Position numbers and translations under genes: made by a program. The notes under the pieces were generated by a model. That model had not been told where the DNA came from. It saw nothing but the letters and a program-made list of their open reading frames with translations, and searched no databases. This document shows, piece by piece, positions 7,802 to 14,460 of a stretch of DNA of 64,000 bases. The DNA comes from Bradyrhizobium sp. Ec3.3 (GTDB taxonomy: Bacteria > Pseudomonadota > Alphaproteobacteria > Rhizobiales > Xanthobacteraceae), in contig NZ_AXAS01000036.1 in the NCBI RefSeq assembly GCF_000472925.1, positions 42,190 through 106,189 on the forward strand, written 5' to 3'. The stretch's first letter is position 1; every line of letters begins with the position of its first letter.

Positions 7802-9592
7802 ATGGTGCAAGAGCCGCCCATCCGAGTTGAACGTCGGTTGGCGGCGATATTGGCCGCTGACGTGGCGGGCTATTCGCGGCTAATGCATCATGACGAAGAA
7901 GCCACGCATGCCAAACTGACAACGCTCCTCGCGGACGGTGTCATACCCGCAATCTCCGCACACGGCGGTCGCATTGTGAAGAATACGGGTGACGGGTTCT
8001 TGGCGGAGTTTCCAAGCGCGGTCGAGGCCGTTCGCGCCGCTGTCCAATTCCAAAGCCGCATCGGAGAACTTACAACCGCCGATGCGGAAGACAGGCGGAT
8101 AGCTTTCCGTGTCGGCATCAATGTTGGCGACGTGATTATCGAGCCGCACGACGTTTTTGGCGACGATGTAAATATTGCGGCGCGGCTTGAAAGCATCGCA
8201 GAACCCGGAGGCATTTGCATCTCGTCCTCTGCTTACGACCATATCCGAGGCAAGATCAGCGCTGAGTTTGTTGATCTGGGTGAGCAGAATCTCAAAAATA
8301 TAACCCGCCCGATCCGCGCCTATGCAGCGGTCCTGGATGGGCGCAGCCCGACGACACAGGTTGACGGCATCAGGCCGGGCCCGCTTCCGCCACCTCGTCT
8401 TTCAATTGTTGTGCTGCCCTTCGCCAACGTCAGTGGCGATCCCGAGCAAGACTACTTCGTCGATGGTGTGACGGAGAGCCTTACTACGGACCTGTCACGC
8501 ATCGCACGCTCATTTGTGATCGGTCGACACACCGCTTTTACATACAAGGGCAAATCGGTTGATCTTAAACAGATCGGTCACGAATTGAATGTCCGCTACG
8601 CTCTAGAAGGCTCTGTGCAGCGTGGCGACAGTCGACTGCGCGTAAATGTCCAGTTGGTAGACACGGAAACGGGCACGCATCTTTGGGCCGATCGTTTTGA
8701 CAAACCTATTGGCGATTTATTCGACATGCAGGACGAGATTGTATCGCGGCTTGCGAACACACTGAAAGGCGAACTAATTGCGGTAGAGGCGCGGAGGTCA
8801 CAGCGCTCGATACACCCCGATGCAATGGACCTGAATTTTCAAGGCCAAGCCTACATTTACAAGGGGATTACCGCCAAGAACATGAGCACAGCGCGCCACT
8901 TTTTCAAACGTGCTTTGGCAGTCGATACCCGAAGTGTCTCGGCGCTGGTCGGAATGGCAATGGTCGATCTTCTAACTGCGGCTGGCTTGCTGAGCGAGGA
9001 CCGGATCGCACGGTTCTTAGCCGCCGAAGAAATGGCGAACGACGCCTTGTCGATTTATCCTAACCATGCAACGGCTCATTGGGTGCTGGGTGGCGTCTAC
9101 ATCTATACGGACCGTGTTACGCAAGGGGTTTCCGAATGCGAAGAGGCGTTGCGGCTCGATCACAACGCCGCCTGTGCTCATGGTTTTATTGGTTTGGCCA
9201 AATACTATATGGGTCGGGCCGCCGAGACAGAAGGCCATGTGCTTGAAGCCCTCCGCCTATCTCCCCGCGACAAAACTGTCTACTTGTGGACGAGTTCTGT
9301 GGCGATAGCCAAGTTACAACTCGGTCTAGACGCCGAAGCCGCAGTCTGGCTACGACGAACCGTTGAAGCCAATCGCAATTTTGCTTTCGGGCATTTTTTG
9401 CTCGCTGCTACGCTAAGCTTGCTTGGTGCCCTCGATGAAGCGCAAGCCGCCGTGAGAGCAGGACTTGCGCTCGACCCAGACTTTACTATTCGGCGCATCA
9501 CTGCAACCCGGCTAAGCGACAATCCAACTTACCTTACTGGGCGGGAGCGCATCTGTGAGGGTATGCGCCTAGCCGGGATACCGGAGGGGTGA
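7802..9592 (+). CDS. class III adenylate/guanylate cyclase with TolB/FlgO-like and TPR domains
   Basis: About 596 residues from ATG 7802; TTG 7793 is an in-frame alternative. Residues 8-180 are a class III nucleotide cyclase catalytic domain with both metal aspartates (D20 in AADVAGYSRLM, D64 in NTGDGFLAEF) and the transition-state pair N124 and R128 in DDVNIAARLE, so it should be active. Residues about 196-330 form a TolB-N/FlgO-like domain (IVVLPFANVSGDPEQDYFVD, HLWADRFD). The C-terminal third is TPR-like helices. This three-part architecture is a multi-copy family in Bradyrhizobium. No membrane segment is seen, so it is a soluble cAMP or cGMP maker probably gated by the C-terminal domains. 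GC content is lower than in neighbours. Confidence 0.92.
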   Translation: MVQEPPIRVERRLAAILAADVAGYSRLMHHDEEATHAKLTTLLADGVIPAISAHGGRIVKNTGDGFLAEFPSAVEAVRAAVQFQSRIGELTTADAEDRRIAFRVGINVGDVIIEPHDVFGDDVNIAARLESIAEPGGICISSSAYDHIRGKISAEFVDLGEQNLKNITRPIRAYAAVLDGRSPTTQVDGIRPGPLPPPRLSIVVLPFANVSGDPEQDYFVDGVTESLTTDLSRIARSFVIGRHTAFTYKGKSVDLKQIGHELNVRYALEGSVQRGDSRLRVNVQLVDTETGTHLWADRFDKPIGDLFDMQDEIVSRLANTLKGELIAVEARRSQRSIHPDAMDLNFQGQAYIYKGITAKNMSTARHFFKRALAVDTRSVSALVGMAMVDLLTAAGLLSEDRIARFLAAEEMANDALSIYPNHATAHWVLGGVYIYTDRVTQGVSECEEALRLDHNAACAHGFIGLAKYYMGRAAETEGHVLEALRLSPRDKTVYLWTSSVAIAKLQLGLDAEAAVWLRRTVEANRNFAFGHFLLAATLSLLGALDEAQAAVRAGLALDPDFTIRRITATRLSDNPTYLTGRERICEGMRLAGIPEG

Positions 9593-9628
9593 CGCCCGTA
9601 ATCTGACAACGCTGCGGAGAAGCCTACC

Positions 9629-10006
9629 ATGCAGTTGTCTAAGGTCGCCGCTTTAGCGCTTATCGTTGACTGTCTAAGCATACTGTCCGTGTCTTCGGCG
9701 CAGGCCGCTCCTGAATGTTCAGTTTCCGGGACACTGACGGATTGGGGCGAGAATTCGACCGCCGACATTGACCTCACGTCCGGGGGAAGTTGCCAATTTC
9801 CAATCAGAATGCGCGGCACGGTAAGTGGCTCGGACATCTCTCAAAAGCCGTCACACGGCAAGCTGAAAAGGCTCAACCCGTCAACGTTCGAGTACAAGGC
9901 GAAGGCCAAATATAAGGGGAGCGATACTTTTGCCATCAAAGCAACGGGTCAGGGGCCGACGGCTTCTGGCACGTCGGTAATCACTGTGCACGCGACGATG
10001 AAATAG
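9629..10006 (+). CDS. secreted single-domain Ig-like (Big_9/cadherin-like) protein
   Basis: A 125-residue protein with a signal peptide (LSKVAALALIVDCLSILSVS, cleavage near AQAA-P). The mature part holds one bacterial Ig-like repeat: QKPSHGKLKRLNPSTFEYKA followed by KYKGSDTFAIKATG, the 'P-x-x-G ... F-x-Y-x-x-x-x-x-x-G-x-D-x-F' signature of tandem Ig/cadherin-like domains, here as a solitary domain. Two cysteines may form a disulphide. It begins 36 bases after the cyclase gene and may be co-transcribed. It could bind polysaccharide or another envelope partner; that is inference. Confidence 0.7.
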   Translation: MQLSKVAALALIVDCLSILSVSSAQAAPECSVSGTLTDWGENSTADIDLTSGGSCQFPIRMRGTVSGSDISQKPSHGKLKRLNPSTFEYKAKAKYKGSDTFAIKATGQGPTASGTSVITVHATMK

Positions 10007-10173
10007 CGTCCATTGCAGCGTTTGGAGGCGGCATGACGCCACGATACCTCGCGGACCACGGCGATGGTTTCAACCGTACGAACGGGGACTGTTACCACCA
10101 GCGTTACACCTGATCGGAGGGTGGTCGCTCGCCGAAGCTCGTTTGATTCGCAAATTTGCTAGCAAGATCAAGC

Positions 10174-10259
10174 TGGTGGGGGAGGCAGGACTCGAACCTG
10201 CGAAGCCATGAGGCGGCTGATTTACAGTCAGCTCCCTTTGCCACTCGGGACACTCCCCC
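10174..10259 (-). tRNA. tRNA-Tyr (GTA)
   Basis: On the minus strand the acceptor arm GGGGGAG (10259-10253) pairs with CTCCCCC before A and an encoded CCA (10176-10174). The anticodon stem-loop CTGACTGTAAATCAG gives anticodon GTA. A long variable arm and the T-loop GGTTCGAGTCC are present. Length is 86 bases including CCA, as expected for a class II tRNA. Confidence 0.96.
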
Positions 10260-10471
10260 GCTCGACGGCAGCACAATCGGACCGGACCTTGCCGGCGGAC
10301 CGAAACGGCCATGGAGACGTGAAGACCGCGACTGCCCGAAGGGACACGGGGCGCGGCCGGGCGCGTTTATGGGCGAAGCGGCGGGGCAAAGTCAACCGAG
10401 CTAAGCAGCTAAAATCACCTCTTTGGACACCCAAATTGCCAACTTTCGGAACCCGTGAGACAAGCGAGCCC

Positions 10472-11302
10472 ATGAACGATCGCAAATTTGCCCAGAAAAC
10501 CCGGCGCGGCGGGGCTAAGCCCTTCAACAAAGGCGCAAAATCCGCGTCCCGGCCGGCCTGGCGCGACCGTGATTCGCACTCTGACGGGCCGGTCATCCTC
10601 TATGGCTGGCACACCGTCACGATGGCGCTGCAAAACCCCGAACGGCGGATCCGAAAGCTGACGCTGACCGAGAATGCGGCCCGCCGCCTCGCCGAGGAGA
10701 ACATCGAGACCCGTATCGCCCCCGAGATCGTCCGCCCCCAGGAGATCGACCGGCTGCTCTCGCCCGATGCCGTGCACCAGGGCCTGCTGGCGGAGGCCGA
10801 TCCCCTGCCCTCGCCTGACATCGAGACCCTGGAGCAGGAAGGCATGGTGCTGGTGCTCGACCAGATCACTGACCCGCACAATGTCGGCGCGATCCTGCGC
10901 TCCGCCGCGGCCTTCGCCGTGAAGGCGATCGTCACCACCGCGCGCCACAGCCCCGAGGCGACTGGCGTGCTGGCGAAAGCCGCTTCCGGCGCGCTCGAGC
11001 TCGTGCCGATCGTGACCGTGCAAAATCTCGCCCGCGCGCTGACCGCGCTCAACGAGCGCGGCTTCCAGACCGTCGGGCTCGACAGCCAAGGCAGCGAGGA
11101 TCTCTCCGAGGTCGCTTTGCGCGAGCCGCTCGCGCTGGTGCTCGGCGCCGAAGGCAAGGGCCTCAGGCAATTGACGCGCGAGACATGCAGCGTGGTGGCG
11201 AGGCTCGACATGCCCGGCGAGATCAAGAGCCTCAACGTCTCCAACGCCGCCGTGCTGTCGTTGTACGTCGGCGCGAGCCGGCTCGGGCTGATGAAGCGCT
11301 GA
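10472..11302 (+). CDS. rlmB: 23S rRNA 2'-O-ribose methyltransferase, RlmB/TrmH (SpoU) family
   Basis: A 276-residue SPOUT methyltransferase from ATG 10472. A basic N-terminal tail (about 35 residues, KTRRGGAKPFNKGAKS) precedes the SpoU substrate-binding domain (ILYGWHTVTMALQNPERRI). The knotted catalytic domain carries the three family motifs: DQITDPHNVGAILRSAAAF, LVLGAEGKGLRQLT and SLNVSNAAVLSLY. By homology it methylates the 2'-OH of G2251 of 23S rRNA (E. coli numbering) with SAM. The frame is open upstream to 10208, but the conserved tail and local context support the ATG. It lies next to tRNA-Tyr on the opposite strand and ends at a strong terminator. Confidence 0.9.
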   Translation: MNDRKFAQKTRRGGAKPFNKGAKSASRPAWRDRDSHSDGPVILYGWHTVTMALQNPERRIRKLTLTENAARRLAEENIETRIAPEIVRPQEIDRLLSPDAVHQGLLAEADPLPSPDIETLEQEGMVLVLDQITDPHNVGAILRSAAAFAVKAIVTTARHSPEATGVLAKAASGALELVPIVTVQNLARALTALNERGFQTVGLDSQGSEDLSEVALREPLALVLGAEGKGLRQLTRETCSVVARLDMPGEIKSLNVSNAAVLSLYVGASRLGLMKR

Positions 11303-11316
11303 ATTCGAGACAAGCA

Positions 11317-11349
11317 AAACGCCCGTCCGCGTGATGCGAACGGGCGTTT
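11317..11349. terminator. bidirectional rho-independent terminator
   Basis: AAACGCCCGT (11317-11326) pairs perfectly with ACGGGCGTTT (11340-11349). The A-rich 5' side and T-rich 3' side let it serve both rlmB and the convergent secreted-protein gene ending at 11377. Confidence 0.85.
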
Positions 11350-11376
11350 CGTGATTCAACTCAACCGATCAGGCAA

Positions 11377-11835
11377 TCAGTAATAGCGGCGCAGCACGCG
11401 ATGGCCGTGGTAACGGTACGGCGCGTAACGATAGCCATAGCGCGGGCCGTAGCCATAGTGCACGCGCGGCAGATAGCCGTAGCGCGGACCGTAGCCGTAG
11501 CGATACGGACGGTAGTAGGGATAGGCGGGCGCTGCGACGGCCGCGCCATAGCCGTAGGGCCGCGGGGCATAGTTCACGACAGCGTCTTCCTGGTAGGTCG
11601 GATACGGGGCAAACGCGCCGGGGCCGGTGTAGGTCGGACCCTGGTTGACGTAGTAATACTGCGTGCTCGGCTCGGCGAGGCGGTCAAAGCCCCAGCCGCC
11701 GCAGCCGGTGTTGCAGCCCGAATAGACCGGTGCAACTGGCGCCACACAGGGGCTCCAGCCGCAAGCCATGGCAGGCGCTGCCCCCACCACCATCACGGCT
11801 GCCGCCGCGACCAATCCTGAAATCATCTGACGCAT
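11377..11835 (-). CDS. secreted Tyr/Gly/Pro-rich protein
   Basis: 152 residues from ATG 11835, preceded by AGGAGAGAG. The signal peptide is MISGLVAAAAVMVVGAAPAM, with likely cleavage at AMA-C. Several cysteines follow (CGWSPCVAPV, SGCNTGCGGWGF). The C-terminal half is low-complexity: repeats of YRYGYGPRYGYLPRV and HYGYGPRYGYRY, ending RRYY. No enzymatic motif is seen. It is one of many small exported tyrosine/glycine-rich proteins of Bradyrhizobium and probably belongs to the envelope or is an extracellular structural protein; function is unknown. It shares the strand with the secreted protein at 11894. Confidence 0.8.
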   Translation of the reverse strand: MRQMISGLVAAAAVMVVGAAPAMACGWSPCVAPVAPVYSGCNTGCGGWGFDRLAEPSTQYYYVNQGPTYTGPGAFAPYPTYQEDAVVNYAPRPYGYGAAVAAPAYPYYRPYRYGYGPRYGYLPRVHYGYGPRYGYRYAPYRYHGHRVLRRYY

Positions 11836-11893
11836 TACTCTCTCCTGTAGATTTCCGTTTGTTGGATTTTGCTTGGGTATGATCTGCCTGGAC

Positions 11894-12388
11894 TTACCTG
11901 TGCAGCTCATGATTGCCGGGCGCCCCCGCGTGAGGCGACGGGTGGACACGACGATGCGGATCGACGGCGATCTGCGGTGCAAGGATCACCGGCGGCGGAT
12001 CGGCCGGCACATCCACCTGCGGCGGCAGCGGCGCCGATTGCACGCCCCAGCTCCGGTAGTAGCTCTCGGCCGGCTGCGGCACCTTGCGGTTCGCCGGCGG
12101 CTCGACCTCGAGGCGGCCGTAGCCGGGCCGCAAGCCCATGCTCGGATAGTAATGGCCGACATCGCTCGGCTGCCGTTCGCCGATGTAGCGCCCACCATAG
12201 ATCGTGGGCTGCACCTGCACGTTCTTCGCCAACCCCCATTCGCCTACGACGACGGTGTAGGAGGCATCGATGCCGTTGATGATGACGGGCACGCCGGGAC
12301 GGCCTGGAATCACGATGTCGAAGCCCTCGCTGGCAAGCGCCGTCGCGGGCAGTCCGACCAAAAGCGCAAGCAGCGCGACAGCGCGCAT
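11894..12388 (-). CDS. secreted hypothetical protein, Pro-rich C-terminus
   Basis: 164 residues with a clear signal peptide (MRAVALLALLVGLPATALAS). The mature protein opens FDIVIPGRPGVPVIINGIDA and continues VVGEWGLAKNVQVQPTIYGG, a beta-rich pattern, then a proline-rich tail (PLPPQVDVPADPPPVILAP). No catalytic motif. It lies 58 bases upstream of the Tyr/Gly-rich secreted gene on the same strand, so the two may be co-transcribed and act together in the envelope. A plus-strand frame over the same bases is Arg-rich noise. Confidence 0.75.
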   Translation of the reverse strand: MRAVALLALLVGLPATALASEGFDIVIPGRPGVPVIINGIDASYTVVVGEWGLAKNVQVQPTIYGGRYIGERQPSDVGHYYPSMGLRPGYGRLEVEPPANRKVPQPAESYYRSWGVQSAPLPPQVDVPADPPPVILAPQIAVDPHRRVHPSPHAGAPGNHELHR

Positions 12389-12699
12389 AAGAGGGTCCCG
12401 GGTTGATCGGCCGAGAACCTATCCGATCACCACAGTCAGAGTGTTAAGGCAGGCCGCTGAAATTCCGGTAAGCCTAACGCGTAAGGATCGGCGGGCGCTC
12501 AAATGCGCTCGGCGGCGCTATCGAAGCGTTAACGGCAACCGGGCGGCGCCCATCGCATGACGCCTTGCTGCGCGGTTGCGTGGCAGCAAACAAACATCCT
12601 GCACGGGTTCACGTCGATGTGACCCTGCGGGCGACAAACCGCGGAACCACTGCTCCACGTCGTACTTACCCAAGGTCTCAACCACATGGAGCAAATGCC
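12389..12699. promoter_or_regulatory. divergent intergenic region between two exported-protein genes
   Basis: A 311-base spacer between the divergent starts at 12388 and 12700. Apart from GTTAA-containing stretches near 12441 and 12531, no defined operator or RNA structure was recognised. Confidence 0.4.
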
Positions 12700-13173
12700 A
12701 TGACGAGCCCCAAACTTCTTGGCGCGGCGGCCCTTTTCGCGTCCGCGCTGGCGACACCTGCCTTCGCGCAAACCATGACCGACAACCCCCGCTGCACGGG
12801 TCTCTTCCAGGACCCCGGCTGCCAGTACATGACTCCCGGCACGGCCGCCGATCGGCGCTATCGTCGCCGCCACGCCGCCTATCGGCAGGCGAATCCGAAT
12901 GATCAGACCGGCTTCTGGCCGGCCGATGCGGCTGGCGCTGTCGCCGGCGCCGCCGTCGGCACCGCGGCCGCCGTGACGGGTGCTGCCGTTGGCACTGCGG
13001 GCGCTATCGCAACAGCGCCGTTCGGAGGCTGGAACAACTCCTACGCCTATTATGACCAGGGCGGCCCCGCCTGGCACGGCGACTGGAACAGCTACGCCGC
13101 CCGCAACGGCATCGTTTGCAGGCCCGGCACCTGGATCAAAGGTGACGACGGCCGACGGCACCTCTGCCAGTAG
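12700..13173 (+). CDS. exported hypothetical protein with Gly/Ala-rich hydrophobic stretch
   Basis: 157 residues from ATG 12700 with GGAG upstream. Signal peptide: LLGAAALFASALATPAFA-Q. The mature protein has a cysteine pair (NPRCTGLFQDPGCQYMTPG), a basic patch (RRYRRRHAAYRQ), then an Ala/Gly/Val-rich stretch (AGAVAGAAVGTAAAVTGAAV) resembling glycine-zipper segments that insert in or pack against membranes, and a C-terminal CRPGTWIKGDDGRRHLC. It may be an outer-membrane-associated small protein. Function unknown. It is followed by a strong terminator. Confidence 0.75.
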   Translation: MTSPKLLGAAALFASALATPAFAQTMTDNPRCTGLFQDPGCQYMTPGTAADRRYRRRHAAYRQANPNDQTGFWPADAAGAVAGAAVGTAAAVTGAAVGTAGAIATAPFGGWNNSYAYYDQGGPAWHGDWNSYAARNGIVCRPGTWIKGDDGRRHLCQ

Positions 13174-13198
13174 GAGGTTCGCTTTCAGCTGAATGGTT

Positions 13199-13225
13199 CA
13201 GGCGGCCCTCGGGCCGCCTGTTTTT
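13199..13225 (+). terminator. rho-independent terminator
   Basis: CAGGCGGCC (13199-13207) and GGCCGCCTG (13212-13220) form a nine-base-pair stem with a four-base loop, followed by TTTTT. It ends the exported-protein gene. Confidence 0.9.
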
Positions 13226-13313
13226 CAATGCTTGCGCGACTCCCTTGAAACAGCGCCGGCGGGTTCTGGCACTTTTCGGACAAGTCTGGTAAGGCGACCG
13301 CACACCAGCGGAT

Positions 13314-13339
13314 CCGCCGGCACCAAACCGGCGGCTTTT
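13314..13339 (+). terminator. terminator-like hairpin just upstream of tRNA-Thr
   Basis: CCGCCGG (13314-13320) pairs with CCGGCGG (13328-13334) and is followed by CTTTTC. It may insulate the tRNA gene from upstream transcription. Confidence 0.55.
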
Positions 13340-13351
13340 CGTGGTCAAGTC

Positions 13352-13426
13352 GCCGGCTTAGCTCAGCGGTAGAGCAGCGGTTTTGTAAACCGAAGGTCGG
13401 GGGTTCAATCCCCTCAGCCGGCACCA
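13352..13426 (+). tRNA. tRNA-Thr (TGT)
   Basis: GCCGGCT at 13352 pairs with AGCCGGC before A and an encoded CCA (ending 13426). D-loop AGCTCAGCGGTAGAGC, anticodon loop TTTGTAA (anticodon TGT) and T-arm GGGGGTTCAATCCCC are all standard. Length is 75 bases with CCA. Its 3' end is repeated at 13922-13948. Confidence 0.96.
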
Positions 13427-13948
13427 CTTCGCCCAACTGAAAATTATACCTTGGCTCGGCAAAGGTTTCAGTCGCGACGGCCTCATGTCAGAAGATTTCT
13501 CTCGGCTCGACGAGTTTTTTCACGCGAAAGTCGATGCGCCTGACGAGGCTTTCGATCTGATCTTCATGTTGGACGCCGATGACTGGGTGGCGCTCGATCT
13601 AGCTTGGTCAGAACGACCAGCGCATTGGCGGCGAGACTGTGCCTATGTACTCCATTATGGGCCACCCGCGGGATGCATACCTCTCTTGCAGCGAGCGATC
13701 TTTGATCTTGAAGAGGATGTCGCGATTGAGGCGGCGATTAGCCTGTCCATCCAATTACGTGAGACGGGACACACGAGTGTTTCTGAAAATGTTGGAGCCA
13801 AATTCATCGAACTCGCGGGGCGCCCCGATGCAAAGGACCATGAGGAGCTGCAGCAATTGGTGAGAACCATCGACAGCCTTTGACGTCCGACCGCCATCGA
13901 GGAACGCTCCGTGCGGACCGCGGGTTCAATCCCACTCAGCCGGCAGCA
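13401..13948 (+). mobile_element. tRNA-Thr-associated mini-insertion bounded by att-like direct repeats
   Basis: The 3' part of tRNA-Thr (GGGTTCAATCCC then CTCAGCCGGCA, 13401-13423) recurs at 13922-13945 as GGGTTCAATCCC-A-CTCAGCCGGCA, with one inserted base. Between the two copies lies one lower-GC gene and nothing else. Duplication of a tRNA 3' end is the usual footprint of tyrosine-integrase islands, so this looks like a minimal or eroded island whose integrase is gone. It could also be a remnant of a lost tandem tRNA copy. Confidence 0.55.
13485..13883 (+). CDS. HEAT-like repeat protein, lone cargo gene of the tRNA-Thr insertion
   Basis: 132 residues. The pattern is paired helices of HEAT/ARM type: DDWVALDLAWSERPAHWRRD, then GCIPLLQRAIFDLEEDVAIE and AAISLSIQL, with acidic N- and C-termini. 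No catalytic or membrane motif. Small acidic HEAT-like proteins are often immunity or binding proteins, but there is no toxin partner in view. Codon usage and GC are lower than in the flanking core genes, consistent with transfer. It starts 59 bases after tRNA-Thr. Function unknown; the fold assignment is from the helix pattern only. Confidence 0.65.
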   Translation: MSEDFSRLDEFFHAKVDAPDEAFDLIFMLDADDWVALDLAWSERPAHWRRDCAYVLHYGPPAGCIPLLQRAIFDLEEDVAIEAAISLSIQLRETGHTSVSENVGAKFIELAGRPDAKDHEELQQLVRTIDSL

Positions 13949-13978
13949 GCTTCCCGGCCGAATACTGGCCTGCTCGCC

Positions 13979-14152
13979 TCATCCATCCGGCTTGACTGTA
14001 CTGGCGGCGCGATCGCGCAGCAGGTCGGCTTCGAGATCGAGGACGATGTGTTGCAACAGACGCGCGGCAAGCGGGTCCGTCACCTCCTGCGCCAAAATCC
14101 TGTAGCGGGCGATCTCGCTTTCACGCTCGTCGAAACCTGCATCTGTGACCAT
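13979..14152 (-). CDS. small acidic helical protein, 57 residues
   Basis: ATG 14152 is preceded by GGGAGG at eight bases. The 57-residue product (VTDAGFDERESEIARYRILA, then VTDPLAARLLQHIVLDLEAD) is strongly helical and acidic, with a layout seen in short Bradyrhizobium hypothetical proteins of about 55-60 residues. No membrane segment or enzyme motif. The good RBS and even codon usage support real translation. It lies between the tRNA-derived repeat and the quinohaemoprotein gene. Function unknown. Confidence 0.6.
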   Translation of the reverse strand: MVTDAGFDERESEIARYRILAQEVTDPLAARLLQHIVLDLEADLLRDRAASTVKPDG

Positions 14153-14291
14153 CGCTGCACCCTCCCAGCAGACTGACGCGAAGGGCCCGCAGATCGTTTC
14201 GCTAGAATTTTCCGATCATTTTTCATGGTTCACAGCTCGTAAATAATGTCGACTGGCGTTCGTCCCGCAGCAGGACAGTCTCGAGACGATC

Positions 14292-14345
14292 AAAAAAACG
14301 GCCTCAGCATCTGGGGGCCCTGGTGGAGGCTTAATGCTGAGGCCG
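14292..14345 (-). terminator. rho-independent terminator for the quinohaemoprotein gene
   Basis: On the minus strand a twelve-base-pair stem (CGGCCTCAGCAT with ATGCTGAGGCCG, 14345-14299) is followed directly by a run of seven T (14298-14292). It lies about 115 bases beyond the stop of the 14461 gene. The spacer 14153-14460 holds nothing else recognised. Confidence 0.8.
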
Positions 14346-14460
14346 CACGTCCGCGCCGGTGTCAAAACGGCACGCCGGCAAGCTGCTCTGCTTCGCGGGT
14401 TCCCGCACTTGCTTATGTGAATCCGGTTGCGCCCCGCTCATGAGCCACAGGCGCCCAACT

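Noticed and set aside
11401..11820. Plus-strand frame of alternating Val/Arg/Ala-type repeats
   Set aside because: Arises from the complement of the Tyr/Gly repeat codons of the real secreted gene.
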